A stretch of DNA of 64,000 bases from Phycisphaerae bacterium (lineage in GTDB: Bacteria > Planctomycetota > Phycisphaerae > UBA1845), in NCBI GenBank assembly GCA_013360585.1, contig JABWBH010000018.1:1-64000 (forward strand). Direction: 5' to 3'. The notes below the pieces were generated by a model. That model did not search any database and was not told where the DNA came from. It saw only the letters and a list, made by a program, of their open reading frames with translations. A program made the translations under genes and the position numbers. Below are positions 53,906-63,184 of the stretch, piece after piece. The stretch's first letter is position 1; every line of letters begins with the position of its first letter.

Positions 53906-53991
53906 TCGACAACCGCGGGCACCGTCTTCCCGAGACGACGACGTCGGTCCGTCGCGTTGACCTCATGCGGCGGAGGGTAATAATCCGGGAC

Positions 53992-54717
53992 ATGTCCGCT
54001 CCGGAGCGCCGCCCGAAGCCGCCGTCTGCGCCCGTCTTGCATCCCCGCGAAACCCACGCGCGTCTCGCGGATCTGATCGCCCGGCGATCGCGCGAGACGT
54101 TCGGTCAGCGCGTGCGACGGCTTCGAAGACGGAACCGCTGGACGCAGGCCGAATTCGCGCGCCGCGCCGGTATCAACCAGGGCTTCCTCTCCCAGATCGA
54201 GCGTGACCGCAAGTCGCCTTCGGCGCAGACGCTCGACGCGATGGCGGTGGCGCTCGGGGTTCCGCAGGGGGTTCTCCTCGGTTCGGGCGAGGATCATGAC
54301 GCGCCTCAGCCGCTTCAGACGAAGGAGCTGCCCTTGTTCGGTTCGGTACCCGGCGGCCCGCCGTCACAGACGCAGGAGCAGCTTGAGATGTTCCCCGTCC
54401 TGCGCCATCTCTGGGCCTCTGATCACTACTGCCTGCGCCTCACCTACGACAGCATGGAGCCGACGCTCAAGCCCGGCGACATCGTTCTGGTGCGCTACAG
54501 CCCCGGCGTCGAACCCGAACACGTGCAAGGAAAGATCTGCGCCTGCCTCGTGGACGGCCAGTCCACGCTGAAACGGGTCAACGTTGAGCTGCGGCAGGGG
54601 CGGCGCGTCGTGCTGCTGCGAGGGGACAATCCGCGCATTCCTCCGGCGACCGTCGACGAGGCCGTGTCGTTTTCGATTCAGGGCGTCGTGCTCAAGCTCG
54701 TCGCCCGGGATCTTTGA
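53992..54717 (+). CDS. XRE-type repressor with an S24 (LexA-like) peptidase domain
   Basis: From ATG 53992 the protein has 241 residues. A Cro/CI-type helix-turn-helix covers about 36-92 (WTQAEFARRAGINQGFLSQIE). The C-terminal domain has the catalytic pair S154 (DSMEPTLKPGD) and K194 (LKRVN), 40 residues apart as in LexA-type proteins. It is likely a self-cleaving or stress-sensing repressor. The usual Ala-Gly cleavage pair is not seen; VPGG near 119 may take its place. ATG 53965 is an alternative start. No phage genes are nearby. Confidence 0.85.
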   Translation: MSAPERRPKPPSAPVLHPRETHARLADLIARRSRETFGQRVRRLRRRNRWTQAEFARRAGINQGFLSQIERDRKSPSAQTLDAMAVALGVPQGVLLGSGEDHDAPQPLQTKELPLFGSVPGGPPSQTQEQLEMFPVLRHLWASDHYCLRLTYDSMEPTLKPGDIVLVRYSPGVEPEHVQGKICACLVDGQSTLKRVNVELRQGRRVVLLRGDNPRIPPATVDEAVSFSIQGVVLKLVARDL

Positions 54718-54753
54718 CGCCGCCGTCGCGCCCGCCGGTTTCGCGGACGCCGA

Positions 54754-55494
54754 TTACATCAGTCTGGCGGCCTCCTCGCGGAACTCCTCGTCGCTGCCCG
54801 TCAGATCACGCAGCGTGTCCATCACGGCGCGGCGGAACTCCCGTCGTGCGAGGGCGAGGAAGTTCGTCACCTGCGTGACCGGGAGGTTGAACTCGCGCGC
54901 CAGGTCGTCGTACGTCAGTCGCTCATCGGCGCGCCGTTGAGAGAGGTCATAACGCTCGAAAAGCGCCAGAGGCACATGCTTCTGCGACGCGGCGAGGAAG
55001 GCGCGCAAACGCTCCACCGCCTGCTCGAAGACGCTGCGCGTCCACTCCCGCCGAAAATACTCGTCCGGATCTTCGTTTCCTGACGCAGGGTGGAAAGACA
55101 GCTCCACATCGGCGGCGCTGTAATCCAGCGAGAGCAGTGGGCGGTCCCCGCCGCGCTTCAGCCGGGTCGAGGCCTTGCGCTCGTTCATGACGAACGAATC
55201 CAGGCAGGTTCGAAGGTACGTGCGGAAGGCGGCGCGCCCCGGCTCATATCGCGCGAGCACCTCCTTCTCAAGCGCGTGCGCGAAGAACGTCTGCGTGAGA
55301 TCCTTCGCCTCCTCATTGTCCGCGAGCCACTTGAGGCGAATGTACTTGTACACCGGCTTCCAGTAACACGCGACGAGCGTCTCGTACCCCCTGCGGCGGA
55401 TCGAGGCGTCGGGGCTGGACAGCGATCGGACCGCCGAAAGCCTCGTGTGCGGGAAGGTGTGCCCCTGACCACCGATGTCCGTGTCCTGCGTCAT
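54754..55494 (-). CDS. ECF-like RNA polymerase sigma factor
   Basis: The 246-residue protein has a σ2-like region (VACYWKPVYKYIRLKWL, EEAKDLTQTFFAHAL) and a C-terminal σ4-like helix-turn-helix (LTYDDLAREFNLPVTQVTNFLALARREFRR). A long acidic linker separates them. This is the unusual planctomycete-type family often linked to Ser/Thr kinases. It is the last gene of the minus-strand set, 97 bp after the kinase gene. The core RNA polymerase partner and promoter are not shown. Confidence 0.85.
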   Translation of the reverse strand: MTQDTDIGGQGHTFPHTRLSAVRSLSSPDASIRRRGYETLVACYWKPVYKYIRLKWLADNEEAKDLTQTFFAHALEKEVLARYEPGRAAFRTYLRTCLDSFVMNERKASTRLKRGGDRPLLSLDYSAADVELSFHPASGNEDPDEYFRREWTRSVFEQAVERLRAFLAASQKHVPLALFERYDLSQRRADERLTYDDLAREFNLPVTQVTNFLALARREFRRAVMDTLRDLTGSDEEFREEAARLM

Positions 55495-55591
55495 GGCGCC
55501 CGGAAAGCGTACCCGCCGTCGCCGTCGCGCGGAAACGGATTGCCCGGCGAGAAGCCCGCCCCGCGCAAAGGGGCGGCGCCGCACCGGAACA

Positions 55592-58500
55592 TCAGGGGGT
55601 CGTCGCCGCGCGGCGGGCCGCTCCCTCCTGGATCTCGGCCCGGAGAAGTTTGAAATTCTCGGAAGGCTTGCTTCCGGGCTTCAGAAACGCCTCAAAACGC
55701 TCATTCCAGTCCTCGGCTTCATCCCACTTTTCCAGCGCCTGATACGTCAGCGCCGTAAAGGCGGCATTCCCGGAACCCCCCCCCTGCGGCGTCTTGCGCG
55801 CCTGATCTAGAAGCTCCAACGCGGCGTCCGGCCAGCCGGTGCGAAGCTTCGCCGCGCCGTACATCGACAGGTACGAGGGGTGATCCGGCGCGCCGTCCAC
55901 TGCGATCGCCGCCATCTCCAGCAGGGCGCTGCGCGTCGTCTCTGACGTATCCGTCCTCACCACATAAGGCCACATCACGCTGAAAATCGTTTCCGACAGC
56001 GTCGCAGGTTTTCTCGACCGCCGCGCATGATCCCGGCACGTCGCCAGCGCGAAACCGGGACGATCCGTGAGCATGTAAAGCCGCAGCAGGCGGTTCAGGG
56101 CGATGTTCGTGTTGGCGTCATCCGGTCCCAGCGCCCGGACCATCTCCGAGTAAGCGTCCACCAGCAGCTCCTCGGCCTCTTCGTAGCGAGCCTGATGTAT
56201 CAGGCATCCCCCCAGGAGGCTTCGGGCGACGGCGCGATAGCTGTAATCCTGATCCACCAGTCCGGAGAGAATGCTCAGACACTCGCGCGCGTGCCGCTCG
56301 GCCTCGTCATAACGGGAGACCAGCGTCAGGAAACTGCCGTACCACCAGTGCGCCGACGCCACTTTGCGCGGGTTCATCCAGGGGTTGCGCGTCGCGACGC
56401 GCACCGCATCCTCCAGCAGCGCCAGCGCCGACTCCCGCGGCACCGTGCGCTGATAATGATTCATCCACGTCGTCATCACGTCCGCGACCACGCCCGACAG
56501 CGGATGCTCGTCTGAAAGAAGCTTACGCCGCGTTTCGATCAACGCCAGCGCCCGCGCGCCTGTGTCCGGCGACTTCTCCACCAGGGCGGCGTGCAAGTCG
56601 TCCATCGCGCAGTGCAGCGCCTCATGCTCCTTCCCGCAGGCCGGAACGGCGCAGTACATCCAGCGCGACGACGTCTCCGACCACGACGGCGCCAGCGTCG
56701 ATAACGTCATGCACCGGGCGAATTCCCACCGGTGAGCTTCCGCCGTCGCGGTTTCACCGCGCGCCTCATAAAGCTCGATCAATCCGCGATGCGCTTCCGC
56801 CACGTAGGAACTCGACGGTCCCAGCGTTTTCTCCAGCGTCGCCAGGTTCGCCTTCAACGCCGTCTCGGCTTCGTCGAGACGCCCCTGCGCCACCAGGCAC
56901 ACCGCGAGGCGAACCTCATGTGCGTCCACGTACCAGTGATCCGCGGGCAGCACCTCCCGAAGCAGGTCGAGCGTCCGCCGCGCCAGCGCCTCGGCCTCGA
57001 CCGAAAGTCCTGCGTCAAGACTGGTCGGGATCAGGACGCCCAGCGTGCGCACGATCCGCATATGCATCTCGGGCAGGCGCTCCCGGTAAAGCTCGAGCGC
57101 GGCGTCGAGGAGCGCACATCCCAGGATCGGATCGTTCCGGTAGCTTCGACGGTATCCGAAAAGATACAACTGATCCGCCACCAGCAGCCACATCGGATCG
57201 TCCGCGGCGAGGATCCGCGAAGCCGTCCCCCGCATCGTCGCCAGTTCCTCACGCAACTGCGCAGGATCATTCGTCACCCGCACGCGCTGCAAGACCTCTC
57301 CCAGCTCCGTCGATCGCTCCGTGAGGATCCGCGCGCCCAGCCCCTGCAACTCCCAGCCGAAGTAGTGCGCCCAGACGTCGTTCCAGTCCGTCTGCACGTG
57401 ATAGAAAGGCCAGAGCGACTCATACAGTTTCTGCGCCGGCGTATCCTCGCTGCTGCGCAGAATCTCGACCGCCCGCGCCAGGTGCCGCCTCGCCTCGCCC
57501 AGCAGACCCAGCGAAGCGTACGCCTGTCCCAGCACCGAGCGCACCTCGGCCTCGACGCCGGGCGCCTCCCACGACGCCGACTCGACCTGCGCCGTCGCAT
57601 CATCGAGCACTTCCACGAGCGTCAGGTCCGGTCGGCGCGAAACGTTCGGATCGGTCAGCCCCAGCGCGTTGACCAGCAGCCGCGTGACCGCTTGCGCGCG
57701 CTCGGTCTCGTGGCGCGCCCGCTGGGCCGCGGCGTCCGCCTCCTCGGCGGCGAGCGCCGCAGCCTCGGCTGCGTTCTCCGCCTCCGTCTGAGCGGTCAGC
57801 GCCGCGCGCCGCGCCGCTTCGGCTTCGATCCGGGCCTCTTTCTCCTGCTTCGCCAGAAGCGCGTGATTCCGCGCCTGAATCCCGGCGTACGCCGCGAAGG
57901 CGAACACAAACAGCAGCACCGTCCCCGCGAACGTCGCCGCCCACCGGTGACGCCGCAACTGCGTCCGGATCAGATACCACGTCGAATCCCGCCGCGCCTC
58001 GATCGGATCGCCCGCAAGATACCGCCGCGCGTCGCGGGCCACTTCGCCGGCCGTCTGATACCGCCGCTCAGGCTCCTTCTGGAGACACCGCAGCACCAGC
58101 GTGCATAGGTCCTCGTTCAATTCCGGACGGAACACGCTCGGCGAAGGAGGAACCACGTTGACGATGTTCGACGTCACCTGCGCGATCGGACCGTATACTT
58201 CATAAGGGAACCGCCCCGTCAGCGCCTGATACAGCACCACGCCCAGCGCATAAACGTCCGTCCGCGTGTCCACCGCCGCCGACGATCCGACCACCTGCTC
58301 CGGTGCCGCCCACGGAAGACTTCCGACGAACTGACCCGTCACCGTCTCGGCGCCGTTTCCGTGGTGCGAGCCTTCGCCGAACGCCTTCGCCAGACCGAAA
58401 TCCAGCACATAAGGCCGTCCCCCCGCGTCCACCAGGATGTTCCCGGGTTTCAGGTCCCGGTGGATCACGCCGCGCACGTGCGCCGCGTGGATCGCTTCGC

Positions 58501-59212
58501 AGACCGTGGCGAACACGTTCACGACCTCGTTCACCGGGCGCGTCGGACGCACCCCGTGCGACACGGACGACCCGTTCTGGGATGAGTGGGAGGATGTTCC
58601 CGCTCCGGCGCCTGCGGCCCACTCCTCCAGCCGCAGACCCTCGATGTAGTCCATGATGAAGTAGAATCGTCCCGCCGCGACGCCGCTCGACCTCACCGTG
58701 ATGATGTTCGGATGATGCAGGCGTTCCAGCAGGCGGACTTCCCGCTCAAACCGCACCCGGTCATGAGCGCCACCGAAAGGACCGTCGCGCGTCACCTTGA
58801 TCGCCACGTTCCGACCGGTCACGGCGTCAACGGCGCGGTAGACCACCCCCTGGCCCCCGCGATGCAGCTCCCGCTCGATCCGGAACCCGGGGATGGCCTC
58901 AGGGTCGAGTTCGCAGAAACTCGGATCCCACCGACGGCGCCCGCGCCACGTTCCCTTCAAGACCGCGCTTCGGCTGCCGCTCATCCGCCCCGCGGTCAGC
59001 CCGTCACAGGAGCCTGCTCGGTTCGCGGCGGACTCCATCAATCGTAGGAGTTTCAGTTCTTCCTCGAGCTCGGGCAGCAAGTCAGGGTGTGCTTCAAACA
59101 CCGCCGCATCGGCGAGGAACTCTCCGGCTTCACGACGGCGGAGGACGTCCTCCAGAACCCTTCGAATCCGCGCGGATCGCCGGACGTGTTCACTCCGAGG
59201 TTGACTCGACAT
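55592..59212 (-). CDS. Ser/Thr protein kinase with TPR-like repeats
   Basis: The 1206-residue kinase has a glycine-rich loop HRGGQGVVYRA (117-127), the ATP lysine K139 (VAIKV), catalytic D253 (HRDLKPGN) and DFG at 271-273, all intact. A single membrane helix lies near 425-445, followed by an Ala/Glu-rich coiled coil to about 515 and then about 650 residues of helical, TPR-like repeats (LGQAYASLGLLGEARRHLARA and similar). The N-terminal 100 residues resemble a short kinase leader (VFEAHPDLLPELEEELK). It is likely membrane-bound with the kinase inside. The flanking sigma factors are likely partners. Confidence 0.93.
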   Translation of the reverse strand: MSSQPRSEHVRRSARIRRVLEDVLRRREAGEFLADAAVFEAHPDLLPELEEELKLLRLMESAANRAGSCDGLTAGRMSGSRSAVLKGTWRGRRRWDPSFCELDPEAIPGFRIERELHRGGQGVVYRAVDAVTGRNVAIKVTRDGPFGGAHDRVRFEREVRLLERLHHPNIITVRSSGVAAGRFYFIMDYIEGLRLEEWAAGAGAGTSSHSSQNGSSVSHGVRPTRPVNEVVNVFATVCEAIHAAHVRGVIHRDLKPGNILVDAGGRPYVLDFGLAKAFGEGSHHGNGAETVTGQFVGSLPWAAPEQVVGSSAAVDTRTDVYALGVVLYQALTGRFPYEVYGPIAQVTSNIVNVVPPSPSVFRPELNEDLCTLVLRCLQKEPERRYQTAGEVARDARRYLAGDPIEARRDSTWYLIRTQLRRHRWAATFAGTVLLFVFAFAAYAGIQARNHALLAKQEKEARIEAEAARRAALTAQTEAENAAEAAALAAEEADAAAQRARHETERAQAVTRLLVNALGLTDPNVSRRPDLTLVEVLDDATAQVESASWEAPGVEAEVRSVLGQAYASLGLLGEARRHLARAVEILRSSEDTPAQKLYESLWPFYHVQTDWNDVWAHYFGWELQGLGARILTERSTELGEVLQRVRVTNDPAQLREELATMRGTASRILAADDPMWLLVADQLYLFGYRRSYRNDPILGCALLDAALELYRERLPEMHMRIVRTLGVLIPTSLDAGLSVEAEALARRTLDLLREVLPADHWYVDAHEVRLAVCLVAQGRLDEAETALKANLATLEKTLGPSSSYVAEAHRGLIELYEARGETATAEAHRWEFARCMTLSTLAPSWSETSSRWMYCAVPACGKEHEALHCAMDDLHAALVEKSPDTGARALALIETRRKLLSDEHPLSGVVADVMTTWMNHYQRTVPRESALALLEDAVRVATRNPWMNPRKVASAHWWYGSFLTLVSRYDEAERHARECLSILSGLVDQDYSYRAVARSLLGGCLIHQARYEEAEELLVDAYSEMVRALGPDDANTNIALNRLLRLYMLTDRPGFALATCRDHARRSRKPATLSETIFSVMWPYVVRTDTSETTRSALLEMAAIAVDGAPDHPSYLSMYGAAKLRTGWPDAALELLDQARKTPQGGGSGNAAFTALTYQALEKWDEAEDWNERFEAFLKPGSKPSENFKLLRAEIQEGAARRAATTP

Positions 59213-59371
59213 CCGACCTGTTGTCCCCCTGATTGCGCGTTTTCACCCGGCCGCACCGGTCAACACCGGAGCTGGATTACCTCTGCCACCTTGATTAAGG
59301 ACGCAGAAGTCAACCGGAACTGCCGCCCCGTCGGAACTGAAATTCCGTCCAGTTCGCCAGGCGGCGACCAG

Positions 59372-60025
59372 TTACGCTTTCGTCAGATACCGCGACAGCT
59401 CGCCCATCGTCTTGCGAAGCTGCTCCAGCCCCCGGCTGCAAAGCTTGTGAACTGACCACTCCGTCCGGTTCATCCGCGAAGCCGTGTCCGCTACGCTCAA
59501 CCCCTCGATAAAACGCAGCCTCAGAACCTCCCGGTAGTCCTCCTTAAGCCCCGCCAACGCCACCATCACCGCCGCTTCAACCTCGTCACGGGCGAACACC
59601 TGGCTGGGGGTCTGTGAATCAACGTGGATAATATCAATCAGCGGCGCGATCGAGCTGTTGCCGGGGGCATGAGTGACGGCTTGCCACCCTCCGCCTCGCT
59701 TTGCGGCCTGATGCGTCCGGATCGTGTCCACCAGGCGGTGATCGGTGACTTGAATCAGCCAGCGCAGAAACGCTCGCTCGCCGGTCTGTTCCAACCCGCC
59801 GATGCCCCGGAACACGTCGATGTAGACGTCCTGAAGGATATCCTCCGGACCGACCGCCCCGACAAGCTGGGAGGGCAGTTTCCGGCGGATGCGTGAAAGC
59901 AACCGGCTTTGATAAGGGATCAGGACGCGCTGAAGCGCCCCCGCCTCACCCGCGACGGCTCGCCGGACCAGATCTTCCGCGACGGACGACACGCCTGATT
60001 CCCTTTCCACCGCGATCCGGTCCAC
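59372..60025 (-). CDS. ECF-type RNA polymerase sigma factor
   Basis: The 217-residue protein has σ2 (LIPYQSRLLSRIRRKL, VGPEDILQDVYIDVFR) and σ4 (LKEDYREVLRLRFIEGLSVADTASRM, then TEWSVHKLCSRGLEQLR). GTG 60025 gives the full length. It is the first gene of the set, 159 bp before the kinase. Sigma factors of this kind next to kinases are a planctomycete feature; regulation by kinase phosphorylation is likely by analogy. Confidence 0.93.
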   Translation of the reverse strand: MDRIAVERESGVSSVAEDLVRRAVAGEAGALQRVLIPYQSRLLSRIRRKLPSQLVGAVGPEDILQDVYIDVFRGIGGLEQTGERAFLRWLIQVTDHRLVDTIRTHQAAKRGGGWQAVTHAPGNSSIAPLIDIIHVDSQTPSQVFARDEVEAAVMVALAGLKEDYREVLRLRFIEGLSVADTASRMNRTEWSVHKLCSRGLEQLRKTMGELSRYLTKA

Positions 60026-60155
60026 CTTGCGCCATCTTCAACTTGGCGCGCCGCTGCACCCTTGCATTTCGCCGGCATCCCCCGGAGACGCCCAGCCGCC
60101 TGCGGTTTCGGGATTCCCTTGTCGCATGCCCTGCCGTCCCCCTCTCGCACCGCCG

Positions 60156-60983
60156 TTACGGGTTGCAGGAGGTCGAATTGCACAGCGCTTCGCAATCCAC
60201 GACGCAAACCGTGTGCTCGCCCCCGGCGACGTTCCGCCAGTTCGCCTTGCCCTTGCCGCGTCGGTTGATGACAACCGACGTCTCCGCGCCGCCGTCCAGC
60301 GACAGCAGCAGGGCGCGACCCTCCGCCAGGCTCGTCTTCACCTTCCCGACCACTTTGAACGTCCCGTCCTTACACTTGGCCGCCAGGGAGTTCACCGCGC
60401 CGCAATCCGTCGGCGCCCGGTCCGCCCCGGATTGCGCCAGGTACACGTTGTCGCCAACCGTCGATCCGTCGTCGTCAATTGCATTCCCGGCGGCGAAGAA
60501 CGTCACGGTTCCCAGATCGGACGTCGGCGCGACCCACTCCACCGGGTACTCGTAGGCGAACCCGTTGCCGGACCAGTTCAGAACCGAGTCATCCGCACCG
60601 TCTTCGGTATGCGTCACCCACTGCGTTGTTGAGCCGGCGTAGCGCGTGCGGATTGCGTCCGTCAGCACCAGGTCTCCGGCGCGGCGCCCGTCTGCGTCCT
60701 CCACCGAAAGCTCGAACCCCGCGCCGAACTGATCGGGGTCAGAGACACGCACCCGGAGGCTGTAACGCTCCCCCAGCGCGTACTGCGCCGGAGCGCCGAG
60801 AATCTCGACCGTCCCGACGCCGGCGCCGTCCGGATCGTGACATTCCGTGCAGGTCCGTCCCCCGCTGGCGATGCTGCCGTTGAACGCCGCCGGGGCGCCG
60901 GCGCGCCGCGCCTCGACCCACGCACCCACCGTCAAAGTCGCTCCCGTGGCCAAGGCCGTAATCAAAGCTCCCTGTCGCTTCAT
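60156..60983 (-). CDS. Secreted Reeler-like (choice-of-anchor V type) heme protein with a C-terminal six-cysteine module
   Basis: The 275-residue protein has a signal peptide (1-25), one CxxCH heme site (CTECH, 45-49), then a β-sandwich of Reeler or 'choice-of-anchor V' type (VRVSDPDQFGAGFELSV, ADDSVLNWSGNG, TVTFFAAGNAID). The tail, 194-275, has C194, C204, C260, C264, C268, C273 in the pattern C-x9-C-x55-C-x3-C-x3-C-x4-C and matches the end of the protein at 51788-52954. ATG 60983 follows GGAGGAAGAAGC. It stands upstream of the sigma gene but 130 bp away, so it may be separate. Confidence 0.85.
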   Translation of the reverse strand: MKRQGALITALATGATLTVGAWVEARRAGAPAAFNGSIASGGRTCTECHDPDGAGVGTVEILGAPAQYALGERYSLRVRVSDPDQFGAGFELSVEDADGRRAGDLVLTDAIRTRYAGSTTQWVTHTEDGADDSVLNWSGNGFAYEYPVEWVAPTSDLGTVTFFAAGNAIDDDGSTVGDNVYLAQSGADRAPTDCGAVNSLAAKCKDGTFKVVGKVKTSLAEGRALLLSLDGGAETSVVINRRGKGKANWRNVAGGEHTVCVVDCEALCNSTSCNP

Positions 60984-61204
60984 GCTTCTTCCTCCGTCAA
61001 TCCGCGCCCTGCCCGCGCGCCTGCACTCGCCCCCCGACTCCCCCCCGCCCCCGGTCACCCTCGATTATACCCGCCGCGAACTGAACCGTCAGGACGCCGA
61101 ACGTCCCGTATTCCTCGTCCCGGCTGCCGTCAGGCGGCATTTACTTCAGGCGACTCGTTGACCCGCCGTCCCGCCCGAGATCCGAACGACGACCCACCAC
61201 GGAG

Positions 61205-61253
61205 AAAAAAAACCCCGCGGCGACCCAGGTCTGACCGGGTGTCCCGCGGGGTT
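61205..61253 (-). terminator. Rho-independent terminator of the cysteine-rich protein gene
   Basis: On the minus strand AACCCCGCGG (from 61253) pairs with CCGCGGGGTT (to 61211), with an inner ACCC/GGGT region, and is followed by eight T residues (61212-61205). This is a textbook intrinsic terminator, 72 bp downstream of the stop at 61326. Confidence 0.9.
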
Positions 61254-61325
61254 GCTGATTTCCGCACTCTCGGAAGGCGATCTAATCCGCAAGGCCGAAG
61301 CCGCGGATCGCCGACGATCAGCCGA

Positions 61326-62321
61326 TCACGTTCCGGAACCGACCTTCGCCGGAGCGGCCATCTCGGCGCTGGCGAACGCGGCATCCACCGCGGCATTCAC
61401 GATCGCCTGAACCTTCGCCTGTGCGAAGTTCAGCTTCGCGGTCGTCTCGCACGGCGTCTTCTGCTCCCCGACGACGTAAACGAGTTCCTTGCCGGACTCC
61501 TTCGCCGCCTTGCCCGCCTCGACGCAGCAGGCGTATTCCTTGTCGCCGACGTAAGCGACCAGCTTGACGCCCGCCACGGCCTTCTGCGCCGCCGCCAGCG
61601 CCGCCGCCGCCTTCTCCTTGCACTCGAAGTCCACGCCCGCCGCGCGATACTTCATCGCCGTCTGCGCCTTCTTCGCCGCTTCTTCAGCGCTGACCGGGCA
61701 GCGGAAGCACTCGCCGCCGGCTGAGAACTGCATCGACAGCAGGTCGTTCGCATACGTCTCCGTCACCGACACCAGCTTGACCGTCGCCAGTTCCTTCGTG
61801 TCAAAAACCTCTCCGGCCACGACGAAACGCACCGGCTTGCCGCTCTCCTTCGACGCGGTCTCCGCGCCCATCGGACAGCACAATTCCTGGTCGCCGACGC
61901 GGTACATCATCTTCGGCATCGACGCCAGCGCGGTCTTGCACATCGCCGACTTCGGGCACTGCCCCTCGCTCTGCGCTGCGGTAAGCTGCGTCGAACCGCA
62001 CCCAGCCTTGCCCTCCTGACCCGCCGCCTTCGCGCCGCAGCCCGTACCGGCGGTCTGGGTTGCACCGCAGCCGGCCTTGCCTTCCTGCGCCGTGCCCGTC
62101 AACTTCGCCGTTGCGCAGCAACCCGGTTTCTTCTCGTCCGTGGTCGACGTCGTCTGCGCCTTCGATGCGCAGCACCCCGGTTTCGCCTCCTGCGCCGTCA
62201 GCGCAGCCGCGTTCGCCGACCCACCGCCGCTGAGCGGACAGCAGTCCTCCGGACAGAACGCTCCCACCCCCAGAACGCCGCCCACTGCGACGACCGCCAG
62301 CACCCCCAGAACTTTCGTCAT
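61326..62321 (-). CDS. Secreted cysteine-rich repeat protein of unknown function
   Basis: The 331-residue protein has a signal peptide or anchor (1-21) and 20 cysteines. Residues 44-125 hold four repeats of the type E-x-K-[PA]-G-C-[CG]-[AS] (at 45, 63, 80 and 103), joined by Thr/Ala-rich linkers. Two longer similar modules, YRVGDQELCCPMGAETASKESGK (140-162, shown in part) and YVGDKEYACCVEAGKAAKESGK (257-278, in part), each with a CC pair, flank a middle domain. It resembles metal-binding or thiol-rich proteins but no known family. ATG 62321 follows GAGAGG. It ends at a strong terminator. Confidence 0.8.
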   Translation of the reverse strand: MTKVLGVLAVVAVGGVLGVGAFCPEDCCPLSGGGSANAAALTAQEAKPGCCASKAQTTSTTDEKKPGCCATAKLTGTAQEGKAGCGATQTAGTGCGAKAAGQEGKAGCGSTQLTAAQSEGQCPKSAMCKTALASMPKMMYRVGDQELCCPMGAETASKESGKPVRFVVAGEVFDTKELATVKLVSVTETYANDLLSMQFSAGGECFRCPVSAEEAAKKAQTAMKYRAAGVDFECKEKAAAALAAAQKAVAGVKLVAYVGDKEYACCVEAGKAAKESGKELVYVVGEQKTPCETTAKLNFAQAKVQAIVNAAVDAAFASAEMAAPAKVGSGT

Positions 62322-62454
62322 CGTCAAATCCTCTCCAGAAAAAACTGGTCCTGTTAACCTGTGCGCCGTTTCCCGGCGACGGTTCGCCGGAAGGCATTAC
62401 CCTCGATCATCCACTTCACAAAACAACCCACCCGCCGGCGGGTATTCCGAACCC

Positions 62455-62877
62455 TTAACCCTGGTACTCGCAGCGCGCGCTGCAGGTCTCGTAGACCGTC
62501 ACCTCAGACAGGCAGGAGAGGTTCGGTTTCACCCGATCCCAGACCCACCTTGCCAGATTCTCTGATGTCGGATTCTCGAGACCGGGTACTTCGTTCAGAT
62601 AATAATGATCCAGCTTTTCAAGCCACGGTTCAAAGGCGGCCTTGATGTCCGCAAAATCGACCAGCCAGCCTGTCCGAGGATCAATCTCCCCCTCGCAAGC
62701 CAAGTCCACCCGAAAACTGTGTCCGTGAAGCCGGGCGCAGCGGTGCCCTGCCGGCACGTTGGGCAGCCGATGCGCAGCCTCAAACGTAAACGAGCGCACC
62801 AATCGGACTCTCGCACCGGACGTTGGTGTCGAAGACGCTTCCCGAAGCGGGTAGTTTCTCTCAAACTGGGCGATCAT
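62455..62877 (-). CDS. queD: 6-carboxy-5,6,7,8-tetrahydropterin synthase
   Basis: The 140-residue enzyme makes 6-carboxy-tetrahydropterin from dihydroneopterin triphosphate in queuosine synthesis. It has [10 protein letters not shown] with zinc ligand H36, C47 in HRCARLHGH, ligands H51 and H53, and [13 protein letters not shown] 62877 gives a 20-residue extension before the usual start, so the true start may be later. It is 18 kb from queF in this window. Confidence 0.93.
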   Translation of the reverse strand: MIAQFERNYPLREASSTPTSGARVRLVRSFTFEAAHRLPNVPAGHRCARLHGHSFRVDLACEGEIDPRTGWLVDFADIKAAFEPWLEKLDHYYLNEVPGLENPTSENLARWVWDRVKPNLSCLSEVTVYETCSARCEYQG

Positions 62878-63184
62878 TGACCGGACTGGAAAAGGAACTC
62901 GTTGCTGTGTTTGAACCGATCCGGGTTCGCCCGAATGCGTCCCCCGATACCGGCGGAAAGGTCAGGCGAAGCCGCTTTTTCCCTCATCCGACTCTTGTTT
63001 TCGGCGGGTATCGTAACGGAAGTGATGACGCAGGACAACAAACCGCCTCCACGGGGATCACCTGCCTGCCCTTGCCCTTGCCCTTGCAGCCCGGTTTACC
63101 GTGCCTTAACATTTTTTCCCGGCGGTGCGGTCATCGCGAAGACAACTGGCGACCCGCCGTTCGGTTACACCGGAGATACGAATT
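62878..63184. other. Divergent intergenic region between queD and the aminotransferase gene
   Basis: The 307 bp hold no recognised gene. A run of CCTTGCC repeats at about 63070-63090 is the only simple repeat seen. GGAGA before GTG 63185 serves as ribosome site for the aminotransferase. Confidence 0.4.
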
